Shown here in pieces: positions 1 through 6,496 of a DNA stretch of 8,273 bases. Where the stretch lies: the NCBI GenBank assembly GCA_003551265.1, contig PUMG01000308.1, positions 1 to 8,273 on the forward strand, in the 5' to 3' direction. A program made the translations under genes and the position numbers. The notes under the pieces are model-generated. The model worked only from the letters and a program-made list of their open reading frames with translations. It ran no database searches and was not told the DNA's origin. The stretch is from Halovenus sp. Lineage in GTDB: Archaea > Halobacteriota > Halobacteria > Halobacteriales > Haloarculaceae. The number at the start of each line of letters is the position of its first letter. The first letter of the stretch is position 1.

Positions 1-37
1 AACGAAGATTCTTGCAGCGTGCAGTTCTAGCCCCTGT

Positions 38-1198
38 ATGCAACGGCAGTTTCCAGTCGTCGACGCAACGGTCACCGAGATATCCCCACTCGAGCTGAAA
101 CGCCGTCTTGACGACGGTGAGAAATGGACGCTACTGGACACGCGGCGACCGGATGACTTCGACCAGTGGACGTTGAACCATCCTAATCTGGAGGTCATCA
201 ACATCCCGTTCACTGAGTTCCTCAACGCCACAGGAAACCAGCCAGCGAAGTCAGTTCCTGACGGCGTGCCTTCGGGACAGTTGGTGACCTGCTGTGCGAA
301 AGGTATCTCCAGTTTGTACGTCGCAGAGTTCCTCGCAGACAGGGGATGGGACGTGCTCGCACTCGAAGACGGCATGGAGGGCTGGGCACGACTCAACGAA
401 AGACATTCGCTCGAAACCACAGATGGAATCGAAGTGATTCAGTTTCACCGTCCGTCGAGTGGCTGTCTCGCGTATCTGCTCGTTTCGGGTGAGGAAGCCG
501 CCGTCGTGGACCCACTCCGTGCGTTCGCTCAGGAGTACGTCGAGGTGGCACGCGAACACGGAGCGAGGCTTCGCTACGCTCTCGATACCCACGTCCACGC
601 CGACCACGTGAGTGGAATCCGCGAGGTTGCCGCACATTCAGATGCAACGCCCGTACTTCCCACAGGGTCGGTCGAACGCGGTCTTGCGTTCGACGCCACG
701 CTCGTCGACGCTGGCGAACGCCTTACACTCGGGGAGAGTGAGATCGAGACTGTTGCACTCTCTGGCCACACGACCGAGATGCTGGGCTACCAGTTCGGCA
801 ACGTCTTCGTGACAGGCGACACTGTATTTCTCGACAGCGTCGCGCGCCCGGATTTAGAGGACGAAGAGCGGGCGAAAGAAGCGGCAACGACACTCTGGAA
901 GACGGTACAGCGTATCGGAGAACTACCAGGGGAGACCACAATCGCCCCCGCTCACGTCAGTCCGACCACGGCACCTCGGTCGGATGGAACGTTTACTGCA
1001 ACGATCGCCGACCTGAAGCGTGGTCTGTCGGCGTTCGAGGAGACACAGGATGCGTTCGTCGAGCGAGTCAGCAGGGATCTTCCGCCGCGACCGAACAACT
1101 TCGAGCGGATAATCGCCGTCAATCTCGGCAGGGAGACAGCCACCGACGAGGAAGCGTTCGAACTCGAACTTGGGCCGAACAACTGCGCTGTTGAGTGA
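38..1198 (+). CDS. Rhodanese domain fused to persulfide-dioxygenase-like MBL hydrolase
   Basis: 386 aa. Residues about 12-120 form a rhodanese domain (LLDTR near 32-36) with active loop CAKGISS at 86-92, so Cys86 is the likely persulfide carrier; Cys85 is adjacent. Residues about 130-310 form a metallo-beta-lactamase fold with THVHADH at 184-190, His244 (SGHT), Asp261 (GDT) and His306 (PAH). The phrases THVHADHVSG and GDTVFLDSVARPDL resemble the ETHE1/persulfide dioxygenase branch, which oxidises thiol persulfides to sulfite with one iron. The C-terminal part (RPNNFERI, then a Cys near the end) looks intact. No signal peptide is visible, so it is probably cytoplasmic. ATG at 38 is the only good start; a weak AT-rich stretch near 8-16 could be its TATA element, but the upstream context is cut off. 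The domain order, rhodanese first, is opposite to known bacterial dioxygenase-rhodanese fusions. Family assignment is firm; the substrate is inferred. Confidence 0.9.
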   Translation: MQRQFPVVDATVTEISPLELKRRLDDGEKWTLLDTRRPDDFDQWTLNHPNLEVINIPFTEFLNATGNQPAKSVPDGVPSGQLVTCCAKGISSLYVAEFLADRGWDVLALEDGMEGWARLNERHSLETTDGIEVIQFHRPSSGCLAYLLVSGEEAAVVDPLRAFAQEYVEVAREHGARLRYALDTHVHADHVSGIREVAAHSDATPVLPTGSVERGLAFDATLVDAGERLTLGESEIETVALSGHTTEMLGYQFGNVFVTGDTVFLDSVARPDLEDEERAKEAATTLWKTVQRIGELPGETTIAPAHVSPTTAPRSDGTFTATIADLKRGLSAFEETQDAFVERVSRDLPPRPNNFERIIAVNLGRETATDEEAFELELGPNNCAVE

Positions 1199-1246
1199 CG
1201 ACGTCCGAGAAGGACACAGAACAAGAGAAGAACACAGAAGCGACGA

Positions 1247-1253
1247 TTTATAT
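1247..1253 (+). promoter_or_regulatory. TATA box for leaderless lamin-tail/PLD gene
   Basis: TTTATAT sits in an otherwise GC-rich gap after the rhodanese-MBL stop codon. Its centre (1250) is 28 nt upstream of the GTG at 1278, the spacing expected if transcription begins at or just before that codon. A purine-rich stretch upstream could act as the TFB recognition element. Inferred from spacing and sequence only. Confidence 0.65.
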
Positions 1254-1277
1254 GCGATAACGGAACCAGTCTGGTTC

Positions 1278-2939
1278 GTGTTCCCGGCAGTGCTGGCGAC
1301 GGTAGTCGTTCTGTGTGTGCTCGCAGGTGGTCTGGGAGTGGGTGACTTCACACCCGGTCACACAGCGAGTGATACTGAAAGCAATTCGACGACGGAGAGA
1401 CCTGACTCGGCCGAACCCACACTCGTCGACCTGTATCCGAACCCTGCTGCGCCGGGTGACCCGGGAGAGTTCGTGACACTCAGTGTTCCTGCCAGGACGA
1501 ACCTCTCGGCGTACGAACTGGCTGACGACCACGTCCGGGTGAACCTGTCGAATGGACCTTCAGCGAGCGACCGCTCTGACGAGACGAATATCACGTTCTC
1601 GACAGACGCCAATCGAACCGAGTCGCTCACAGAGCGGACAGTCGTCGAGATATCCGACCGGATTCGGTTGGCAGACGACGGCGACCGAATTCGACTTCTT
1701 CGCAACGGAACTGTCGTCGACGAGGCGACGTACGACCGTGCACCACGAGCGCAGGTGTACGACGTTCAGACTGAGGCGTGGACGCCGCTGGGTGCGACAG
1801 ACAAGCCAGTGGTCGACGAGCGTGGTGGGACCGTGGAGACGTTCGTCCTGCCAGACGAACCGGACCGGGCAGTCGAGTTCCTCGAAACCGCCACAGAACG
1901 GATTCTGCTCGCCGGATACACCATTTCGGCGGGTGATGTCGTTGAGGCGCTGCTGGAGGCGAACGAGCGTGGTGTCGACGTGAACGTACTCGCGGACGGC
2001 GCTCCAGTTGGAGGGATGGGGGGAAACGAGGCCGCCGCACTCGACCGCCTTGACCGCGAAGGTGTCCCGGTGCAGGTCATCGGCGGCGAGAAAGCGCGAT
2101 ATCGATTTCACCACGCCAAATACGCCGTGGTCGACGAGCGTGCCCTCGTGACGACGGAGAACTGGAAGCCCTCGGGAACCGGTGGAAAATCGAGTCGGGG
2201 CTGGGCAGCCATCACAGCACAGGAGCGTATCGTCTCCGGACTGGTCGACACGTTCTACGCTGACGCTGGCTGGAAGGACGCCATCGCGTGGGACAAATTC
2301 GACGACCTCACGGTTGTCGAGGCACAGGACGCACAGGGCAGCCATCCCACAGTGTTCGAGGCTGAAACGCTCCCGGTCGAGCAAACCCGGTTGCTCGTCG
2401 CACCGGACAACGCAGAGGAGGAAATCGTCGACGCAATCGAGACTGCAGAGGAATCAATCGATATCAAGCAGGTGCAGATGCGAGACACCCGATTTCCGTT
2501 CCTCCGGGCGACGCTTTCGGCCGCACAGCGAGGTGTCGAGGTTCGCATCCTGCTCTCCGGGAAGTGGTACGCAGAAGCGGAGAACAGGGAGTTGAAACAG
2601 GACCTGCACGAACGGGCAGAGAAAGAAGACTTGCCGCTACAGGTTCGGCTTGCAGACCCGGAAGACGAGTTCGAGAAGATTCACGCGAAGGGCCTGATTA
2701 CCGACGAGGAGACGACGTTCGTCGGCAGTATCAACTGGAACAATAACTCCCTCCGCAATAATCGGGAGGTCGGTCTGTTACTCGAGAGTGAGGCTGTTGC
2801 GGCGTACTTCGGTGAGGTCTTCGACAGCGACTGGGAAGAAGACAATGGCTGGGAGGTTCCAGTGTTGTTCGTCTTCGTCTGTCTGGCGGGTGTCGTCGTG
2901 GCACTCGCCGCTGCTCGGCAACTCGAATTCGAACGGTGA
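1278..2939 (+). CDS. Surface-anchored lamin-tail / phospholipase D-like protein
   Basis: 553 aa from GTG at 1278. I prefer this start over the in-frame TTG at 1170 because it overlaps neither the upstream gene nor the TATA box, and because the protein then begins with a hydrophobic segment (about 2-24), a signal peptide or anchor. Residues about 48-165 resemble a lamin-tail domain (VDLYPNP, GEFVTL, NGTVVDEATY). Two phospholipase D half-sites follow: HAKYAVVD at 279-286, then TENW; and HAKGLITD at 469-476, then GSINW at 483-487. Each half gives one HxKx4D, and the pair would build one active site for phosphodiester cleavage of nucleic acid or lipid. A transmembrane helix at about 527-546 precedes a short charged tail (RQLEFER). 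Six N-glycosylation sequons cluster at residues 36-143. The protein therefore probably faces the outside with its C-terminus inside. Domains are clear; the substrate is unknown, and a surface nuclease is one reading. Confidence 0.88.
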   Translation: MFPAVLATVVVLCVLAGGLGVGDFTPGHTASDTESNSTTERPDSAEPTLVDLYPNPAAPGDPGEFVTLSVPARTNLSAYELADDHVRVNLSNGPSASDRSDETNITFSTDANRTESLTERTVVEISDRIRLADDGDRIRLLRNGTVVDEATYDRAPRAQVYDVQTEAWTPLGATDKPVVDERGGTVETFVLPDEPDRAVEFLETATERILLAGYTISAGDVVEALLEANERGVDVNVLADGAPVGGMGGNEAAALDRLDREGVPVQVIGGEKARYRFHHAKYAVVDERALVTTENWKPSGTGGKSSRGWAAITAQERIVSGLVDTFYADAGWKDAIAWDKFDDLTVVEAQDAQGSHPTVFEAETLPVEQTRLLVAPDNAEEEIVDAIETAEESIDIKQVQMRDTRFPFLRATLSAAQRGVEVRILLSGKWYAEAENRELKQDLHERAEKEDLPLQVRLADPEDEFEKIHAKGLITDEETTFVGSINWNNNSLRNNREVGLLLESEAVAAYFGEVFDSDWEEDNGWEVPVLFVFVCLAGVVVALAAARQLEFER

Positions 2940-3004
2940 GATGACAGACAGTCATAGAACTTATCAGGATATGGAAGTGCCCGACGCAAACACACAAGGG
3001 GAAC

Positions 3005-3011
3005 GTTTTAG
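3005..3011 (+). promoter_or_regulatory. TATA box for gshA
   Basis: GTTTTAG stands out in the 98-bp gap between the PLD gene and gshA. Its centre is about 29 nt before the ATG at 3038, again matching a leaderless transcript. It implies gshA has its own promoter rather than depending on readthrough from the PLD gene. Inferred from position and sequence. Confidence 0.55.
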
Positions 3012-3037
3012 CTACGCCGGGCACAACCCGTTTGCAG

Positions 3038-4123
3038 ATGGAACGCGGTGATGCCGATAACTTCAGTCGGATGGGAACACTCGGTGTCGAGGAGGAGTTC
3101 TTCGTCGTCGACGAGACGGGCCGTCCGACGTCGGGAAGCGACGAACTCGTCTACGAGCGTGACCCACCACCGATACTCGAAGAGCGCCTCGACCACGAAC
3201 TGTTCAAGTGTGTCATCGAGACACAGACGCCACGGCTAGAAAGCGTTAGCGAGGCCGACGATAGCCTCCGTGCTGTTCGGGAGGCACTGGTGGAACACGC
3301 TCGCAACAGTGGCTACCAGATAGCCGGTGCCGGATTACATCCACTCGCACGGTGGCGCGAACTCGAACACGCCGAGAAACCTCGCTATCGCTCTCAGCTC
3401 GACCGCATCCAGTACCCCCAGCACCGGAACACGACCGCAGGTCTACACGTCCACGTTGGGGTCGACGACGCTGACAAGGCCGTCTGGGTCGCGAACGAGA
3501 GTCGGTGGTACCTGTCGTTGCTGCTCGCGCTGTCGGTCAACTCACCGTACTGGAACGGCCACGACACCGGACTGCACTCGGCACGGGCACGCATCTTCGA
3601 GGGATTGCCGAACACGGGCGTTCCCACGACGTTCGACTCCTACGAGACGTTCGACCGATTCGAAAAACGGATGCTCGAAACCGACAGCATCGACGACCGT
3701 GGCGAACTCTGGTACGACGTTCGGCCACACTCCGCTCACGGGACGGTCGAAGTGCGTGTCCCAGACGGACAGCACGACCCTGACCGGGTGGCAGCATGCG
3801 TTGAGTACACTCACGCACTGGTAACGGACCTCTGTGAACGCTACGAGGACGGTGAGTCGGGGTTCGAGCACCGGCGAGAACTACTCGACGAGAACAAGTG
3901 GCGTGCCCTCAGGAACGGACACGAGGCGAAGTTGCTCGACCGCGAGTTCGACAAAGCAGTCCCGCTGAGAACGCTCGTCGAGCACGAGAGTGACCGACTG
4001 GGCGTCGATTCGCTGTGGACTCTCTACGACGGTGAAAGCGGCGCGGATCGACAGCGACGAATCCATGCCGAGGATGGCGTCGATGCGCTGTGTGAGGCGC
4101 TGTTACTCGATGTCGAACAGTGA
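3038..4123 (+). CDS. gshA: Glutamate-cysteine ligase, GCS2 family
   Basis: 361 aa from ATG at 3038. A TTG at 3032 is in frame, but the TATA spacing and normal protein start favour the ATG. The enzyme joins L-glutamate to L-cysteine through the gamma-carboxyl using ATP, making gamma-glutamylcysteine, the main low-molecular-weight thiol of haloarchaea, which generally stop there and do not make glutathione. Visible GCS2 hallmarks are LGVEEEF at 15-21, ETQTP at 61-65, AGLHVHVG at 134-141, WYDVRPH at 225-231, [10 protein letters not shown] at 234-243 and [10 protein letters not shown] at 285-294. The acidic and histidine motifs fit the metal-ATP site of the glutamine-synthetase-like fold. Length is near the usual 360-375 aa, with no sign of damage. 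It is cytoplasmic. Its TGA stop directly abuts the stop of the convergent rnp3 gene. Confidence 0.93.
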   Translation: MERGDADNFSRMGTLGVEEEFFVVDETGRPTSGSDELVYERDPPPILEERLDHELFKCVIETQTPRLESVSEADDSLRAVREALVEHARNSGYQIAGAGLHPLARWRELEHAEKPRYRSQLDRIQYPQHRNTTAGLHVHVGVDDADKAVWVANESRWYLSLLLALSVNSPYWNGHDTGLHSARARIFEGLPNTGVPTTFDSYETFDRFEKRMLETDSIDDRGELWYDVRPHSAHGTVEVRVPDGQHDPDRVAACVEYTHALVTDLCERYEDGESGFEHRRELLDENKWRALRNGHEAKLLDREFDKAVPLRTLVEHESDRLGVDSLWTLYDGESGADRQRRIHAEDGVDALCEALLLDVEQ

Positions 4124-4828
4124 TTACTCGTCGGAGTCGGTGTCGACTCGCCAGACGCCGGGCTGGACGAAGTCCTTTGATTGACGGTCACGGTTGCGCA
4201 TAACGAGCTGTTCCCACGCTCGAAGCCCGGCAGTCACCTCTTCAGCGCTGAATCCAATCGCTTCACCGACCGCCACGAGTTCGCGTGGGGCGCGCATCTG
4301 GAGATGTGTGTGCGGGTCTGCCGTCACGACATACGGTGTGTCGTAGTAGGCAATAATCTCACGGAGTTTCCGCAGCCCGGCGAGTGTTCTGACGCGACTT
4401 CCACCGGCGTCACGGAGTACCCTGCCCAGATTGAACTCGACGTGAACCCCGTTTTCGCGCGCCTTGCGGGCGAGCACGTGGTTGAAATCCCCATCTCCTG
4501 CCATCGGGTGTGCGAGAACATCGACCGCGGCCTGTTCGACGGCGAACCGGTTGAGTGAGTTCGTCCCGCCGTGGACGCAGACGACCGTGTTGTGCTGGCG
4601 ATGCGAACCGAGAAATCCACTCGCCTGGGCGGGGCTATCCGCCCGTATCTCGACACCAGTCACGATGTCGATGTCGTAGGTGGTGGCTATCGCGGCCGGG
4701 TCGTAGGTGGCCGGGTTGTCACCGTGATTCCGGACGACGATGCCGTCGAAGCCGTACTCGCTCGCGGTCAGTGCGAACCGTGCGACCGAGCTGTTTCCGT
4801 CGGGATGTGCGTGGACTGCCTCGTACAT
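4124..4828 (-). CDS. rnp3: RNase P protein component 3 (Rpp30 homologue)
   Basis: 234 aa. A protein subunit of archaeal ribonuclease P, which helps the RNA component remove the 5' leader from pre-tRNA; Rpp30 pairs with Pop5 (Rnp2). The protein has the PHP-type TIM-barrel of Rpp30: MYEAVHAHPDG at the start, GFDGIVVRNHGD at 26-37, VTGVEIRA at 56-63, CVHGG at 84-88, VDVLAHPM at 102-109, HVEFNLG at 129-135 and VVTADPHTH at 167-175. ATG at 4828 is preferred; a GTG directly before it (4831) would add one residue. A GGAGG at 4850-4846 lies 17 nt upstream but also encodes the end of the preceding gene, so it may not be a ribosome site. The COG1325 gene ends 12 nt upstream, which fits one operon. The pop5/rnp2 partner often found downstream is not here; gshA is there instead, in the opposite direction. 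Confidence 0.93.
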   Translation of the reverse strand: MYEAVHAHPDGNSSVARFALTASEYGFDGIVVRNHGDNPATYDPAAIATTYDIDIVTGVEIRADSPAQASGFLGSHRQHNTVVCVHGGTNSLNRFAVEQAAVDVLAHPMAGDGDFNHVLARKARENGVHVEFNLGRVLRDAGGSRVRTLAGLRKLREIIAYYDTPYVVTADPHTHLQMRAPRELVAVGEAIGFSAEEVTAGLRAWEQLVMRNRDRQSKDFVQPGVWRVDTDSDE

Positions 4829-4840
4829 CACGGTGACTGC

Positions 4841-5278
4841 TCACTCCTCCAGTGTTTCCAGCACGTCCTCGACGTTCTCGATGGCGGAGTCTTTTTTCGC
4901 CGGATACGCCTCGACTTTGGCCCGAAACGTGATTCCCTCGCCCTGTCGCACCGCTCCCCCGAATGCCGCCTGCTTCGACAGTGTGAGAAAGAACTCTGTA
5001 TTCTCGGTGACACGCTCGTCGAGTTCTGCTCTCACCGCGTTGAACTCCTCCTCCGGGAGGGCTTCGAGCGTCGAGAGAACGCTTCGAATCCCGTCGGCGT
5101 TCTCGACGCGAGCGGACATGACGAGAATCCGGTCGCCGTGATGCCCTTCCGTCTCGGTACGCTCTATCTCGAACTCCTCGGGTAGAAACGTTCGCAACGC
5201 GTCTTCGACCCGCTTTTCGTCCTCGGTGGCGTAACAGAACGTCCGAAGGTCGACGTAGTGCAGCGGAATCGAAGGCAT
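4841..5278 (-). CDS. COG1325-type RNA-binding protein
   Basis: 145 aa. Begins MPSIPLHYVDLRTFCYATEDEK. Features I associate with the archaeal COG1325 family are that N-terminus, HGDRILVMSARVENAD at about 47-62, FFLTLSKQAAFGG in the C-terminal half and GITFRAKVEAYP near the end. COG1325 is described as an RNA-binding protein with a dsRBD-like fold linked to the archaeal exosome gene neighbourhood; its biochemical role is not settled. ATG at 5278 is preceded by GGAG (5291-5288) with 9 nt spacing, a plausible ribosome site for an internal operon gene. It starts 6 nt after the small SH3-like gene and ends 12 nt before rnp3, so co-transcription is likely and fits a role in RNA processing. Family call from memory of conserved blocks. 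Confidence 0.82.
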   Translation of the reverse strand: MPSIPLHYVDLRTFCYATEDEKRVEDALRTFLPEEFEIERTETEGHHGDRILVMSARVENADGIRSVLSTLEALPEEEFNAVRAELDERVTENTEFFLTLSKQAAFGGAVRQGEGITFRAKVEAYPAKKDSAIENVEDVLETLEE

Positions 5279-5284
5279 ACTCGA

Positions 5285-5509
5285 CTACTCCGCGTCTGCT
5301 TCGCTTTCGCCGTCCTCGTCCTCGTCGTCTGCCGGAGCGGCTTCGAGTGAGTCTGCGGGAATCCCGTGTTCTTTCCCGTCGTCGAACCCGATAGAGTAGG
5401 TCTCGTCCCCGAACATCGTCTCCGAAACCTGCTCAACTTCGCCAACCTCGCCGTCGTAGTCGCTGTGCTTGTCGTGGAAGACAACTCTGTCGCCTTTTTC
5501 GAAGCTCAT
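5285..5509 (-). CDS. Small SH3-like protein with acidic tail, function unknown
   Basis: 74 aa from ATG at 5509. The frame stays open to 5593, but the TATA element ending near 5531 puts the transcript start at this ATG, so the longer version is unlikely. Residues 1-55 are strand-rich and resemble a small SH3/KOW-like barrel: FEKGDRVVFHD at 3-13, DGEVGEVEQV at 19-28, YSIGFDDGKEHGIPADSL at about 38-55. The last 19 or so residues are almost all Asp, Glu, Ala and Ser, a flexible acidic tail common in halophiles. It is the first gene of the probable operon with the COG1325 protein and rnp3, 6 nt from the next start. A role in binding RNA or ribonucleoprotein is a guess from context and fold; I do not recognise a named family with confidence. 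Confidence 0.8.
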   Translation of the reverse strand: MSFEKGDRVVFHDKHSDYDGEVGEVEQVSETMFGDETYSIGFDDGKEHGIPADSLEAAPADDEDEDGESEADAE

Positions 5510-5530
5510 ACGCGACGTTCTCCGTGCCGG

Positions 5531-5539
5531 AATAAAAGT
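5531..5539 (-). promoter_or_regulatory. TATA box for the SH3-like/COG1325/rnp3 operon
   Basis: On the minus strand this reads ACTTTTATT, the most AT-rich spot in the 90-bp gap. Its centre is 26 nt from the ATG at 5509, consistent with a leaderless transcript. Directly upstream on the minus strand is a short direct repeat (TCAGTA then TCAGTC), which could be incidental or a regulator site. Confidence 0.65.
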
Positions 5540-5556
5540 TGACTGATACTGACGGA

Positions 5557-5576
5557 CGAAACACTTCGGCGTTTCG
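5557..5576 (-). other. Inverted repeat after the UlaG-like gene, possible 3' hairpin
   Basis: CGAAAC at 5557-5562 pairs with GTTTCG at 5571-5576 around an 8-nt loop, starting 24 nt past the stop codon of the minus-strand UlaG-like gene. A short T-rich stretch (CTTTTATT, also the next gene's TATA box) follows about 17 nt later. It may end or stabilise that transcript. On the plus strand the loop would read CUUCGG, a stable tetraloop with closing pair. The stem is only six base pairs, so support is modest. Confidence 0.35.
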
Positions 5577-5599
5577 CCCTCTGCATCACTCAACGAGGA

Positions 5600-6436
5600 C
5601 TATCGCAAATCGATGGTGTCTCCGATCTCCACCACGTCGATGTGTCGGGGATACTCGAAGCTTCGAGCGTGGTCGAACAGCGCCGTCGGGTCGGCGGTGA
5701 GTCCCTTCCACATGTCCCAGTGTGTCGGTATCACCCGCTCAACTTGGAGTTCGTTCGCCGCTTCGATGAGCATGTTCTCGTCGCTGTACCACCTCGTCCG
5801 CGTCGGTTCGCGTGTCTCTTTGTCTGGAATCTGGCCGACTGACCCAAACGCGAGCGCAGCGAGGTCGACATCGTAGCGCTCACCGATGGGTTCGAAATCG
5901 CCGGCACGCGCGTCACCACCGTGGACGAACGTACCCGAGTCGTGTTCGACGACGTACGCCACTGGCTGTTCGGCGTCCGGGTCGTTGGCTGCCTCGACGT
6001 GTATCGTCAGGTCACCAACGCTGAACGTCTGACCTACGTCGACCTCCGACAGCTGTTCCGCTTCGACGTCCCAGTGCTCCGTCCAGGCCTCGGTTTTGGT
6101 CACTCCCAGGCTCGGTCCAGGGGCGTAAAACTGTGCGCCCGTGTTCGCGAGAATCGGTGCCTGAGATGGCCCGTGGACGTGGTCGGTGTGCTCGTGTGTC
6201 GCCAGGACAGCGTCGGCATTGTCAACATCCTCGGGCGCGAACGGCACTGGAATCATTCGGATGGTCCGCGGCGGATCACCAGTCCCGAGGTACGGGTCGA
6301 TGTACACAATTGTCCCGCCTGAACTCTTGAGCGCGAAGCCGTTGCAGCCGAGATACCAGAGCCGAACGCCAGCCGGGTCGGCGTGTTCGACGGCTCGCGG
6401 CACCCAGTCTCCCCAGTCGCTGTGAATCTGTTCCAT
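5600..6436 (-). CDS. UlaG-like MBL-fold metal-dependent hydrolase
   Basis: 278 aa from ATG at 6436. A stand-alone metallo-beta-lactamase of the COG2220 type, closest by eye to UlaG (L-ascorbate-6-phosphate lactonase). The N-terminal block WYLGCNGFALKSSGGTIV (27-44) matches the UlaG region WWLGCTGIWLKSEGG as I remember it. The metal motif HEHTDH is at 81-86, Asp175 is in HGGDAR, and THWDMW at 239-243 corresponds to the UlaG HHDIW region. The usual middle His ligand of MBL enzymes is not obvious: the equivalent place reads AND at 150-152, which seems normal for the UlaG group. It has no signal peptide and is probably cytoplasmic. The substrate is probably a cyclic ester or phosphodiester, but ascorbate use is not implied in an archaeon. 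It is divergent from the CitE-like gene, and its promoter probably lies in the shared 60-bp gap. Confidence 0.87.
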   Translation of the reverse strand: MEQIHSDWGDWVPRAVEHADPAGVRLWYLGCNGFALKSSGGTIVYIDPYLGTGDPPRTIRMIPVPFAPEDVDNADAVLATHEHTDHVHGPSQAPILANTGAQFYAPGPSLGVTKTEAWTEHWDVEAEQLSEVDVGQTFSVGDLTIHVEAANDPDAEQPVAYVVEHDSGTFVHGGDARAGDFEPIGERYDVDLAALAFGSVGQIPDKETREPTRTRWYSDENMLIEAANELQVERVIPTHWDMWKGLTADPTALFDHARSFEYPRHIDVVEIGDTIDLR

Positions 6437-6460
6437 ACGTGGGGATGTCGGCGAGCGGTG

Positions 6461-6466
6461 AGTAAG
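6461..6466 (-). promoter_or_regulatory. Weak TATA-like element for the UlaG-like gene
   Basis: CTTACT on the minus strand, centred 27 nt from the ATG at 6436. This is the right spacing for a leaderless haloarchaeal promoter, but the sequence is a poor TATA match. It lies immediately beside the opposing element for the CitE-like gene. Confidence 0.35.
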
Positions 6467-6467
6467 C

Positions 6468-6473
6468 GTTTTG
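6468..6473 (+). promoter_or_regulatory. Weak TATA-like element for the CitE-like gene
   Basis: GTTTTG, centred about 27 nt before the ATG at 6497. The same T-rich core appears in the gshA promoter. It is adjacent to the opposing element at 6461-6466, so the two transcription complexes could not easily bind together. Confidence 0.4.
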
Positions 6474-6496
6474 GATTCCCCGCGTCACCCTCCGGT

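Noticed and set aside
1560..2384. 274-codon open frame antisense to the PLD gene
   Set aside because: The plus-strand frame carries both HKD motifs; the antisense product has no domain signature and an unusual Arg/Cys-rich composition.
2941..2955. ATGAC/GTCAT inverted repeat after the PLD gene as a terminator
   Set aside because: A 5-bp stem with no following T-run; too weak to call.
2941..3051. 36-codon frame starting right after the PLD stop codon
   Set aside because: It runs through the gshA TATA box and start codon and shows no protein-like pattern.
4571..5185. 204-codon plus-strand frame across rnp3 and the COG1325 gene
   Set aside because: It spans two recognised minus-strand genes and their junction; composition is Cys/Arg rich, unlike halophile proteins.
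5510..5593. 28-residue N-terminal extension of the small SH3-like protein
   Set aside because: It would cover the TATA box and hairpin, and its residues (Cys, Arg, Gln rich) differ from the acidic core.
5600..6436. Loss of a metal ligand (Asn in place of His) making the UlaG-like protein inactive
   Set aside because: As I recall UlaG itself, that position is not His in this subgroup, and the other metal motifs are intact.
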